Shown here: in pieces, positions 22,823 to 34,500 of the stretch
Position numbering within the stretch: the stretch's first letter is position 1
Layout: the number at the start of each line of letters is the position of its first letter
Origin: Zygnema cylindricum
Taxonomy: Eukaryota; Streptophyta; Zygnematophyceae; Zygnematales; Zygnemataceae
Direction of reading: 5' to 3'
DNA length: 56,321 bases
Assembly (NCBI GenBank): GCA_037447655.1
Contig: JBBHKE010001200.1
Location: 1-56,321 of the forward strand
Translations under genes and position numbers: made by a program
The notes under the pieces: model-generated
Seen by the model: only the letters and a program-made list of their open reading frames with translations
Databases searched by the model: none
What the model was told of the DNA's origin: nothing

Positions 22823-23100
22823 GGAAATTATAGGGCTCAACTTCTTCCCAGAGCTCGAATTCTTCCCAAGGCTCGACTTCCTCTTTGGGCTCCACTTCTT
22901 CCTAGGGCTCGCCTTCTTCTTGGGGCTCGACTTCTTCCCAGGGCTCGACTTCTTCACACGGCTCGACTTCTTCCTAGGGCTCGACTTCTTCCTAGGGCTC
23001 GACTTCTTCCTAGGGCTCGACTTCTTCCTGTGGCTCGCCTTCTTCCTAGGGCTCGACTTCTTCCTAGGGCTCGACTTCTTCATAGGGCTCGACTTCTTCC
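22823..23100. repeat. 18-bp minisatellite encoding KKSSPR on the minus strand
   Basis: About 14 copies of an 18-bp unit near CTAGGGCTCGACTTCTTC. On the minus strand this gives a 95-codon frame (22796-23083) of repeated Lys-Lys-Ser-Ser-Pro-Arg, resembling S-P-K/R-K motifs of linker-histone tails. There is no flanking domain, splice signal or codon context, so I list it as a repeat. Confidence 0.85.
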
Positions 23101-23180
23101 TCCAGAACCATTACAGTTGTTCTTTCCTTCGACTAAGTTACCTCCTTGTTGCTTTCTATCGCCAACGTCGATCCTTTCCT
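23100..23180 (+). pseudogene. Small LINE C-terminal scrap
   Basis: The frame reads LLVAFYRQRRSFP near 23140-23180, matching the terminal block of the LINE fragments at 4.9 kb and 24.1 kb. Only this block remains. Confidence 0.5.
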
Positions 23181-23184
23181 TACC

Positions 23185-23454
23185 TGAGGTAAGGAGGTTG
23201 AGGACATAAACATGAAAGCTCTTCAGTTAGAGCAAAGTATGTGGGAAGAGGTTTCATGAAGGAAGTACTGAGGTAAAGGAGATTGAGGACGGGTATAAAA
23301 ACGGTTACGGAAGCTCTCGAGTTAAAGCAAAATATATGGGAGTTTGGAGGACGTTTCATGAAGGAAAGAACCGAGGTAGAGGAGGTAGAGGTTGAGGACA
23401 TAGAAACAATTACGGAATCTATCGAGTTTAAAAAACACGACCAAATTAAAGAAA
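23185..23454. repeat. ~95-bp tandem repeat, left part
   Basis: Three diverged units contain GAGGTTGAGGACATA, GAAGCTCTCGAGTTAAAGC and GTTTCATGAAGGAA words. The array is interrupted at 23455 by a LINE tail and resumes at about 23695. Confidence 0.75.
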
Positions 23455-23694
23455 GCGCGACGGTAAAGCATCCAAGTCCATGGGAAAAAAGGGGCGCTAA
23501 TACCAAAACCGGAAATCTACATGTGGGGGGAACTAAGAAAAATGAAACGCTTGGAGAAATAAATGAACACATAGAAAAATGGCACGTAAAACAAAGACAC
23601 TCAAAGAGGCAACAACCACTAAAGTAAAGACACAATAGTGTGCTTAAACTAACACTACCAACCAAGCCACAACATAACTAAAGATCTACGAAAA
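23455..23694 (-). mobile_element. LINE 3'UTR fragment
   Basis: The plus-strand text GGTAAAGCATCCAAGTCCATG then GGGCGCTAATACCAAAACCGG aligns with the LINE tails at 1993 and 41005, and its far end CTAAAGATCTACGAAAAGG aligns with 2218. It is therefore a minus-strand tail of the same LINE family, inserted in the 95-bp repeat. Confidence 0.7.
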
Positions 23695-23860
23695 GGTAGA
23701 CGAGGATGAGGACATAAGAAATAGTTACGGAAGCTCGTGAGTTAAAAAGATTATATGGGAGTAGAGGGAGGTTTCGTGAAGGAAACAACCGAAGTAGAGG
23801 AGGTCGCTGATATATAAGTAAATACGGATTTGCTTGAGTTAAAGCAAAGTATTCGATACT
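23695..23860. repeat. ~95-bp tandem repeat, right part
   Basis: A further one and a half units of the array at 23185, after the LINE tail. Confidence 0.7.
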
Positions 23861-24059
23861 TTAATGGTGTATGAGAGTCGTGAAATGGTTTTTGCCCCTT
23901 AATCCTAATAATGATGGGCAGTAACAACAAAAAGGCATCGGTACATTAAAAAAAAAAAACACACATTTTGCGCATCAAGACTAAAATATTAAGACGAAGC
24001 TTGCAAATAAAATAAAAAGTAAAACCCAGTAAAGGCATCACAATTGGTTTGCGCACAAA

Positions 24060-24240
24060 GAATGTCTCCTTGTTGCTTTCTATCCCCAAAGTCGATCCTT
24101 TCCTCCAATGAGTTGAATTCGAAGCCCTCCTTCGAAGGAGTACGATGACAAATGGTGAACCTGGTCCTCGGAACCTTCCACAAGAGAGGTGATCCACATC
24201 GGAGAACTTCGTGGTTGTGGACCTTAGAAAGATAAGTAAG
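24060..24240 (+). pseudogene. LINE C-terminal fragment
   Basis: TCCTTGTTGCTTTCTATC, then GAACCTTCCACAAGAG and ATCCACATCGGAGAAC, align with the terminal pol block and stop region at 4940-5110. Frames are broken. The remaining sequence to about 24590 shows nothing else. Confidence 0.65.
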
Positions 24241-24591
24241 TATTGTCGTGGTGTGGGTTTTTCTAGGGTGTAAGTCATCGTCTACAGGATGACTTGATTC
24301 CATTACATGTTTTAGTGCGGTGGTGTCTAGTCCTACGTTTTCTAGACTAGCCCATAGTTTGTAAATTTTAATGGTTTTGAAAAGCACTATCTTGTGTTTC
24401 TGCTTTCCCTCATACCCCATGTGGTTTATGAAACGAGTTATGCGGTTAAACGTTTTTTATTTTAATTGTCTAATGATTTAAAATTCACGTTTTATGTGTG
24501 TTAGTTAAGCAACTTTTGGGAAAAATGTCTGTAACATAGATGACCATTTTGAATCAAAAATAGAGATGATCACATTTTAATACATTCCAAT

Positions 24592-24898
24592 CATAGTTCA
24601 AAAGTAGGCGTTTTTATGGTAGGCCTTTGGTCGGCGCCTTTATCGTAAGTTGTGTTATGGGCTTTTCATGTGATCTTCTTAGATCGCTACTTTGATCAGC
24701 AACCGTCCGATCGTCCGAATCTGACGGTGTAATTTTTTTTTTTTTGGTCCGAATGTTTTAATTGGTCCAATTTTTGGTCCGAATGTTTTAAGTGGTCCGA
24801 ATAGGTCCAAATACAATATGGGTCTTAAGGTCATATTGTATGTTTTGCATACAATAGGCATATTGTATGGGCCTACTTTCACCAACTTTTGAACTATG
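24592..24898. mobile_element. hAT-type MITE, CATAGTTCAAAAGTAGG family, copy 4
   Basis: Both inverted ends are intact. A perfect 8-bp duplication ATTCCAAT flanks the element (24584-24591, 24899-24906). It is nearly collinear with the copy at 13711. Confidence 0.92.
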
Positions 24899-24906
24899 AT
24901 TCCAAT

Positions 24907-25231
24907 AGACGGTCAGCATCTCTTCCATGAAATGCGTGAATTGTGTACGGACACCCGTACGGCCGTGTCTTGTCTCCTAAGACTCCTAATCCACGGTCCA
25001 GGGTTTCCCGTAAAACACTCAAAACATGGAAGTACAACAATTCTGGAAGTACAACAATTCTGGAACTACAACACTGAAATTCTGGAAGTACAGTACAGTA
25101 CTGTACTGTAATTGCGCCGACATAATTAATTATTAATTATCGTCCAGGAAACCCGGAGTCGCAGGTGCGAACCCAAAACGACGTTGTCGTCCGGCCGTCA
25201 AGATTTATGATTTATCCAACCGCGCGCAAAT
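24907..25231. other. Spacer with short repeats and a 22-bp palindrome
   Basis: Short tandem units near ACAATTCTGGAAGT (25034-25088) are followed by a perfect 22-bp palindrome at 25089-25110. No gene seen. Confidence 0.6.
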
Positions 25232-25233
25232 TA

Positions 25234-25433
25234 CACCGTGAATCGTTATTAGCCTTATGTACGCTATATCGGCGCCCCCAAAATTTTGACATTGATACCT
25301 TAAATATAATAAATTACACTATTTAAGTACGTGGACCATAATCTGCCACGTCTCCTGGAACTAAATTAGAATGAACGACGCTAATTTTTTCTTTACACTA
25401 ATAATTTCTCAACGCTAATAACGATTCGCGGTG
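25234..25433. mobile_element. TA-duplicating MITE (short form), copy E
   Basis: The ends CACCGTGAATCGTTATTAG and CTAATAACGATTCGCGGTG have TA outside (25232-25233, 25434-25435). The 200-bp element ends 125 bp before the start codon of the oxidoreductase gene and so lies in its promoter or leader. Confidence 0.88.
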
Positions 25434-25558
25434 TACTGTCGGTTAGTTTTAGGGTTTACTTTTTATGCTTACCTTGGTTGCTCGGAAAGGTACAGTACTG
25501 TAGCAATTGTCAAGTTATTCGCGAAGAAGAAAACCTTTTTTTCAGCCTTTTTTTGGCC

Positions 25559-28500
25559 ATGGAAGCTCCAATTTTGATACAAAATATCTCGCCAGTAGGT
25601 CAAATTAACGGAATTACTTCAAAATTAAAACCTAATTCGAACTGTTGTAGTTTTCCTTTAATTCATAAAAACCATTCGAGCAGTTTAGTTTTTTTAGATG
25701 GACGTGTGGATACTATGAATATATGTTTTTCTTCTGTACGGAACCCTAAATTGTCCAAATTTTCCACTTTTTTTGGCTCTTTAGCTTCTTTTCATCCCGG
25801 AAAATCATTTTATTCGAAAGAATTAAAAAACTTTTTGATAATTTCTCCAAAAATGGCAATAGAGGAAGAAACTTTCCAAAACCCTAACAGAAGGAGAGAG
25901 TCAAATTTAGAAGCTGCAGAAAATTCTCAGGATGACGTCATCCGTAGAGATGACGTCATCCATAGAAGTTTTAGAAGCAGAAGTAACACACAGGAAGAAG
26001 AGAGGGGGTACGGAAGAGAAGAAGGGAGAGGAGAGAGAGGGGGAGGGAGAGGGGGAGGGAGAGGGAGAGGGGGAGGGAGAGGGGGAGGGGAGGGAGGATA
26101 CAGAAGGGGAGGGAGAACATATGGAGGGGTAGAGCCTCGGCTAGAGGGAGTGGCACGAAGACTGGAAGAGAAAAGTGGTGGAAGGGGTGGAGGGAGAGGA
26201 GGGAGAGGAGGGAATGGTGGGAGAGGAGGAGGGAGAGGATTGGAAGGAGAAAGGGGATGGGTGGAGGAGCGAGAGTGGAGTCAGAGAGGAGAGAGATAAC
26301 TTCGGAGGGAGAGAGGGAGAGCAGCGAGTGGCTTATGCGAAGAGAGAAGGGGGAGAGGGAGAGAGGGCGAGGACTTCTTATGCGACCAGAGGGGGAGCAA
26401 GAGGGGGAGAAAGAGGAGGAAGAGGAGGAGGGGGGAGAGGAGGAGGGGGGGGAGGAGGGGGGAGAGGAGGGGGGGGAGTGGGAGGAGACGAAAATGGAGG
26501 GGAGACAGGGAAGGATTCTGTGAACCACAGAAGAGAGCGTACGAAGAGTAAGCATCCGGCGGTGAGAGAGCAAGTTTCCTTTGAGGGAGCCATGAGTCCT
26601 GACCCTCATGTGGCCATCATTGGAGGAGGAATCTCTGGAATTGTATGCTCTCTCACTCTCGCAGAGAGAGGGATTCGCTCTACAATCTTTGACACAGTGA
26701 GTCTCCCTCTCTCTCTCTCCCTCCCTCCCTCTCTCTCCCTCTCTCCCTCTCTCTCCCTCGCCCTCTACCTCTGTCTCGCTACCCACCCCTCTCCCTCTCC
26801 CTCTCCCTCTCCCTCTGACTCTCTCTCTCCCTCTCCCTCTCCCTCTGACTCTCTCTCTCCCTCCCTCTCTAAAATGACCATCTCCTTCTGCATCAATGTG
26901 CACTCATCCCATCCTGCCTACAACTTGTTTTTTCTGAAGCTTCAAAAGGATCGATCGAAGGTGACGTAGGTGATCTTCTTTTTAATGAAAACGGATTATA
27001 CCAAGATATCATTGACAAAAAATGTTTTAAATGTGTCCATTTATTGTTGAAGCATTTCATTCAATAATTGCTGGTAAGTTCCCCCGGCGTTGGTCAAAGT
27101 TAGTTGTTTTGAATAGATTTGGCTTAAACAATAAAATACTCTAGGTTTTGTATTTTCTTTCTACTAGGGTTTTGGTAAACATTGCTAAATTTTCTTCAGG
27201 ATTTTGCTACTTTCTTACTTAAACTCGATAGATTATTTGATGAATTGCCTTAGTAATTATTGAATTTAGCACTTAATAAACCACCTCCGGTTCTAGGAGT
27301 TACGGTTAAATCAACACAGCGAATGCTCCGAAAAGCTATACACGAACCCAGCAAATATAATTATGGCAGTAATGTTGAATTGAACTGTACAAGAATCCAG
27401 CGAAATGTAATTACGTCAGTTATGGTAAATTGACACTATACAAGGAACCAGATAAATTTAATTTAATAGTTATGTTAAATTGAAGTACAATATCAGCCAT
27501 GGAGCAATAGATGGGGTATTACTCAAATTTATTCTATATATTTTCTCAACCATTTTGTAGCATTCTCTTTTTCCTGTTTGACTTTATCCATGGAGTCAAC
27601 TACGTAAATCTTATAAAATGTGATACTGTTTGTTTTTACTACTAAATCAAAATTACCTGCAAACAAAACACATAGATGCTTTAACGTCCCTACCCATCCC
27701 ACTAAACGTTGTCTTTTGGGGGAGGAGATGATGATCGAGGATTTTGAAACTGAATGGTATTACCAAACACGCAACTGCCCATATCTTGTGTTAAACACAG
27801 TTTTTTTATGTCTTTTGGGTAGATAGAGACTTAGTAAAATCTAGACTCTAGTTTTTTTTTCTCTGCTGAAGTGAGTCCTCCAAAGAGATCGTCTATACGT
27901 TGCAAAGGATATTTATTCTTTATGGTACACCATGAATAGTCATTAGATTTTAGGAAACATTAGCGTGGGATTTATAGTACTTATATTAACTCTAATTCAG
28001 TTCCAAACGACGTGGTTGATTTTGAATTTTCTAAAGAATTAGCATTAAGAAAAGAATCTAGTATTATTAGCGATATTTTGTGGTCAGAGGGCCAAAAAAC
28101 AAAAAAAACTGGCACCGAATTAGTGTTATTAGTGTATTAATGATTCACGGTGTGATTTTATTATGATCTTGGTAATCCATACGGAATATGTATCTTTCCA
28201 TTTGGTTGGGGACAAAAAGGACAAAACCTGGTATGGTGAAGACGACGGTCTCTCGAAAGGAATTGACATCACTGAATATCTTTGTTTGTTCATTATTATT
28301 ATGAATCATCATTATTTTAATGAATCATCATTATTCTTATGAATCAAAATATTCATAAACTCAAGGATATTAGTCAGTAGTTTTCACTTTATGTATCTGG
28401 CTGCTAGGAGAGAATCGATCTGTTCTTAGGAGAGGGAAGGGAGAAGGAGAGGGAAAGGGAGAGGGAGAGAGTGAGGGAGAGTAAAACTCAGCAAATTTCT

Positions 28501-31500
28501 TTTAGTCAGTCTCTTAGCTGGTGGAACTGACTTTGACTTAGTCCTGAAGTACTTAGGACGGAAATAGAATGATTTGTTTCTCTCTCTCTCTCTCTATACG
28601 GAAATAGAATGATTTGTTTCTCTCTCTACGGAAATAGAATGATTTGTTTCTCTCTCTCTCTCTCTTTCTCTCTCTCTGGGGTACCCACAAAAAGATGACA
28701 TTAGATACTGGTTTTTATATTAGCAATAAAATTTAACAGACTGATAATTACAAAAGCCGGGACTTCTTCCCTGGGTATATCATGAATATACGGAGATGAG
28801 ATAGAAATAGAAGAGATATTTTTTATTTTTTTGGGATTTTTTTTTGGGAGGACGAATCACCTTTCATTTGAAGGAGACCAAGAGTTAGTTTCCGATCACG
28901 TGGCTCAGTTTTTACTGCCGTAGATTCTTATTTTCACCTCCTCCTAATCCTCCTCTAATCCCCTCCCTCCTCCTCTATATCCCCTTCAAACCTTTCCTCT
29001 CCTTCTCTACATCCGCTTTTAAACCTTCCCTCTCTCTCTCTTCCTTAGGGCAAACACGGTCTTGGAGGACGAATGGCGACTCGCCATCTGTCGTTCGAGG
29101 GAGACCAGGAGTTAGTTTTTGATCACGCGGCTCAATTTTTTACCGCCGGAGATTCTCGTTTTCAACAACTTGTTGACACGTGGCAAAACCAGGGCCTTGT
29201 GAAGGAGTGGGAGGGAGTGGTGGGGATGATTCGGGCAGACGGAAAATTCGAGGAGCTGCCCGAAGAACGGCGGTACATCGGGGTCGGAGGAATGAGAACA
29301 CTTTGCGACAAGCTTGTCGAGAAGGTTATTTTTTATTTTAAACTTCACCTTCTTTTTTTTTGGGTTTTTTAGTTTTTTTTTTTTTTTTTTCTTTGATTTT
29401 TTGTTTGGTTGCTGAGAAAACGTGATTCATCAATTTAACAAAACCCTAAAACCTTATAGAAAGAAAGAGAGAGGAAAGGAGAGAGCGAGAGAGAAAGAGA
29501 GGGAGAGAGGGAGAGAGAGGAGGAGGGAAGGGGAACAGAAAAAGGTACATAATCCACGGAATTGACAAAATTTTGAAACAAATAGTGAACTTTACGTACA
29601 TGGAAACCCTATATACATTTTCCCTATTTCAGCCAAAATAGATACAAAATAAGTACAAAGGAAGTACAAAACAAGGAATTAAGTACAAAAGAAGTACAGA
29701 ATTAAAACAAAATTGAAGTCACCATTTTTAAAATAAAACTAAATTGTGGAGACAAAACGAAATTGTGTAGACAAAATCAAATTGTGGAGACGAAACTAAA
29801 TTGTGGAAACAAAACTAAATCGTGCAGACAAATCTAAATTGTGGAGACAAAGGAAACAAAACTAAATCGTGGAAACAAAACTAAAACTTGGAAACAAAAC
29901 TAACCAGTAAATTGTGGAAACAAGACTAAATTGTGTAAACAAAACGAAATTGTGGAGAAAGAATTAAATTGTGCAGACAAAACTAAGATGGGGAAACAAG
30001 ACTAAATTTGTAAAAATAAATTGTGGGTATTTTTTTTCAGAACTCTCTCATAACCGTGAGACGGCCCGTATGGATAAGCCATTTGCACCCCTTGCCTCAA
30101 AAATGGGGTCTAAGGGAAAACGACAAAAGACAAGGAGACTTTGATGCCGTGGTTATCGCTCACAACGGTAATTTGCTTTATTTTATGTTTTCAGTATTTT
30201 TAGTTAAGATTTTTTCTATTTAAGATGTTTATATTTAAGGTGTTTCTAGTTAAGATGTTTATCGTTAATGATTTTTATATTTAAGATGTTTATAGTTAAG
30301 GTTTTTATATTTAAGATGTTTATAGTTAAAAAAAAAAAATTTAAGATGTTTATATTGTAAGATTTTTATGTTTAAGATGTTTATATGGAATGTATTTATA
30401 TGTTAAGGTTTTGATATTCGAAGGTTTTTCTAGTTAAGATACGGATGTTTGAAACTTTTCTATTGGAGATTATTTTTTAGTTAAAATAATTATGTTTAAG
30501 ATGTCTACATTTAAGATGTTTCTATTAGTTGTACTTAAGATATTTACGATATGTTCGTCTTTTAGTGATTAATTCATATCGTCTTCTTTGTACTTTTTTC
30601 ATATCCCTCTCCCTTTCTCTTTCTCTCTCTCCCTCTCCTCCTCCTCTCTCCTCCTCTCTCCAATCCTCCCTCCAATCCCTCCTCTCCTCCTCCTCCCTCC
30701 AATCCCTCCCCTCCAATCCCTCCCTCCCTCCCCTCCTCCTCCTCCTCCCTCCTCCTCCCTTCCTCCCTCCTCCCTCCAATCCCTCCAATCCCCTCCAATC
30801 CCTCCAATCCCTCCAATCCCTCCAATCCCTCCAATCCCTCCAATCCCTCCAATCCCTCTCACCCTCCTCCCTCCCTCCTCCTCTCCTCCCTCCCTCCTCC
30901 CTCCCCCCTAATTGTTTTTTTGTCTGGGAAGCTTCCAGGAAAGTGTGCGAATCGGCTTCTGGCTCCAGCAGGAGTCCCAAAAGTGGCCAAACGAGGAAGA
31001 GAAGGGGGTAGGGGAAGAGAAGGGGGTAGAGGGAGAGAAGGGGAGAGAGGGAGGGAAAGGGGTAGAGGGAGAGAAGGGGGGAGAGGGAGAGAAGGGGAGA
31101 GGGAGAGAAGAGGGGAGAGGGAGAGAAGTGGAGGGAGGGAGAGGAGAGAGAGGGAGAGAAAGGGGGAGAGAGAAAAGCAGAGTGAGAGAGAGAAAGTGGG
31201 AGAGGGAGAGAAAGGGGGAGAAAAGGGAAGAGGGGAGAGGAGAGAAGGGTGCAGATGGAAAGAAAAGGGGGGGAGTGAGAGGAAGGGGTGGAGAGTCAGA
31301 AGGGGAGAAAGAGAGAGAGAGAGTTCAAATTCTTACAATTTCCCAAGTAGTGGGAAATCCTATAATTCTTAAAACAATCGTTTAAAATAATCTTCATTTT
31401 TTTTTTTTTTTGTTTTTTTTCTTTGATTTTTTGTTTGGTTGCTGGGAAAATGTAATTCAACAATTTAACAAATCCTAAAAACCTTATAGAAAGAAAGAGA

Positions 31501-34500
31501 GAGGAAAGGAGAGAGCGAGAGAGAAAGAGAGAGAGAGAGGGAGAGAGAGGGGAGGGAAGGGGAACAGAAAAAGGTACATAATCCACGGAATTGACAAAAT
31601 TTTGAAACAAATAGTGAACTTTACGTACATGGAAACCCTATATACATTTTCCCTATTTCAGCCAAAATAGATACAAAATAAGTACAAAGGAAGTACAAAA
31701 CAAGGAATTAAGTACAAAAGAAGTACAGAATTAAAACAAAATTGAAGTCACCATTTTTAAAATAAAACTAAATTGTGGAGACAAAACGAAATTGTGTAGA
31801 CAAAATCAAATTGTGGAGACGAAACTAAATTGTGGAAACAAAACTAAATCGTGCAGACAAATCTAAATTGTGGAGACAAAGGAAACAAAACTAAATCGTG
31901 GAAACAAAACTAAAACTTGGAAACAAAACTAACCAGTAAATTGTGGAAACAAGACTAAATTGTGTAAACAAAACGAAATTGTGGAGAAAGAATTAAATTG
32001 TGCAGACAAAACTAAGATGGGGAAACAAGACTAAATTTGTAAAAATAAATTGTGGGTATTTTTTTTCAGAACTCTCTCATAACCGTGAGACGGCCCGTAT
32101 GGATAAGCCATTTGCACCCCTTGCCTCAAAAATGGGGTCTAAGGGAAAATGACAAAAGACAAGGAGACTTTGATGCCGTGGTTATCGCTCACAACGGTAA
32201 TTTGCTTTATTTTATGTTTATAGTATTTATAGTTTAGATTTTTTCTATTTAAGATGTTTATATTTCAGGTGTTTCTAGTTAAGATGTTTATCGTTAATGA
32301 TTTTCATATTTAAGATGTTTATAGTTAAGGTTTTTATATTTAAGATGTTTATAGTTAAAAAAATTATATTTAAGATGTTTATATGTAAGATGTTTATATG
32401 GAATGTATTTATATGTTAAGGTTTTGATATTCGAAGGTTTTTCTAGTTAAGATACGGATGTTTGAAACTTTTCTATTGGAGATTATTTTTTAGTTAAAAT
32501 AATTATGTTTAAGATGTCTACATTTAAGATGTTTCTATTAGTTGTACTTAAGATATTTACGATATGTTCGTCTTTTAGTGATTAATTCATATCGTCTTCT
32601 TTGTACTTTTTTCATATCCCTCTCCCTTTCTCTTTCTCTCTCTCCCTCTCCTCCCTCCTCTCTCCTCTCTCCAATCCCTCCCTCCAATCCCTCCTCCCTC
32701 CTCCCTCCAATCCCTCCTCCAATCCTCCTCCCCCTCCCTCCCTCCTCCTCCCTCCTCCTCCCCTCCCTCTCCCTCCTCCAATCCTCAATCCTCCAATCCC
32801 TCCAATCCCTCCAATCCCTCCAATCCCTCCAATCCCTCCAATCCCTCCACCCTCCTCCCTCCCTCCTCCCTCCTCCCTCCTCCCTCCCCCCCTAATTGTT
32901 TTTTTGTCTGGGAAGCTTCCAGGAAAGTGTGCGAATCGGCTTCTGGCTCCAGCAGGAGTCCCAAAAGTGGCCAAACAGATGAAGGTGGGGGGTGGGGGGG
33001 GGGGGGGGGAGAGGGAGGGAGGAGGCAGGGGAGAGAGTAGGGGGAGGGGGGAGGGAGAGAGAGAGAGGGGAGATGTGAGAGAGAGCTGTAGGGGTAGATG
33101 GTGAGGGAGAGAGGGAGAGAGAGAGAAGCCGACAGATGAAGGTGAGAGAGAGAGAGAGGGTAGGTGTAGGGGGTAGTTCACTTCCCTGTCATCACCACCT
33201 GATTGAAATCCTGTTGTAAGATCTTACGGATCCAAAGTAATATATTTTATATCCTATTACTTTATAATCATAATAATTATGCATTATAATACTTACTATC
33301 AAGTAAATAGTCAATTTGAGAGGTATCTTGTATTTCTATGATATCTCCTATTACTTTATAATCATAATAGTTATATATTACAATTAACTATAATATAACT
33401 ATAATATGTACTATCAAGGAAGTAGTTTATTTGAGAGGTATCCTGTTTTGCTTTGACTCCTCCGTGCTTCGGATTCCACTCCTCCCCCTAGGCTTCACTC
33501 TGTATCCCTACTAGTGTCTGTTTTTCTTTCACCTTTTAAAACAACTTTTCTCCGTACACACCCGACGGATTGTTAATCCAGCGGTTGCGATTGAAAGGCA
33601 AGATTCTCACCTTCTTATCGACGGTCTCCGATCGTAAATCAGACAAGTGTGTACGGAGAAAAACTTTGTTAATTGACAAAAAAAAGACATTAACACTAAT
33701 AGCGGTACACGGTGTACTTTTGAGCTGTCTGTACACAATAACTCTGTCCATAATAACATCAGAAACAAACTTCCGTTGATGCTTTCTTTTCCAGTACTTT
33801 TTATCTACACTAATTCTGGTATGTGTGTATAACTAAAACACACAAGAAATCTTTTACTAAGATATCTCCTGATAGTTGTATTATAGATTGCTATATTATA
33901 GTACATACTATTGAGTGAGTAGGAAATCCTGTTGGGAAGTTTTCCTGGGTCAGCCATGGCTGAAGACGCCAATGAACAACATTATGAGAGGTGGAATACA
34001 GAGAAGGGAAAGAGGAGAGGGGAGAGGAGAGATGGAGAGGGATTTGCCTAAAATGTAATTCACGTAAAAAACATTTTACTTTGTATAATTCGAATAAAAA
34101 AACAAAAAAAAACGAATTAAATTTGCAATTTTACCTTCCCGTAAAACATTTCAACTTTTTTTTTTTTTTTTCCGAATAGGGAATCTTCTTAGCGTCCCTC
34201 CTCTTAATCTCTTTCTTCTTTCTTTTTTTCTCTTCCCTTTGTTTTTCTTCCCTCTTCCTCTTCCTCTCTCCCTGCATCTTTCTTCCTCCTCTCTTCCCTG
34301 TCTACCGGTGTTTCCCTCTTTGTCTCTTTCTCTCTCTCCCTCCCTCCTTCCCTCCCTCCCTCCCTCTCCCCTCCCTCTTCCCTCCAGAGGCTCGAACTTA
34401 GTGCGATTTGGGCTCTTATGGCGGCTTTCGACCGTCCTCTCCCTCTACCCCCTGGACTACTTTTAGAGGAGGGAGAACAGAAAACTATGGGAGGAGCCTT

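Larger units (their letters stand above)
26697..29048 (+). other. Oxidoreductase intron 1
   Basis: The donor ACA|GTGAGT is followed by a CT microsatellite (26700-26870). The intron contains a MITE (27928-28152), a triplicated ACGGAAATAGAATGATTTG unit (28558-28650) and a degenerate copy of the next exon (28846-28935). The acceptor is TTCCTTAG|GGC. Confidence 0.75.

Noticed and set aside
25971-26903. 310-codon minus-strand frame opposite oxidoreductase exon 1
   Set aside because: It is the antisense of the RGG tract and CT microsatellite: Ser/Pro/Leu and Arg/Glu/Gly runs only. The Rossmann motif is on the plus strand.
30525-31385. Overlapping long frames in CT/GA tracts
   Set aside because: Compositional artefacts within the duplicated intron. 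Only the short exon at 30939 is real.
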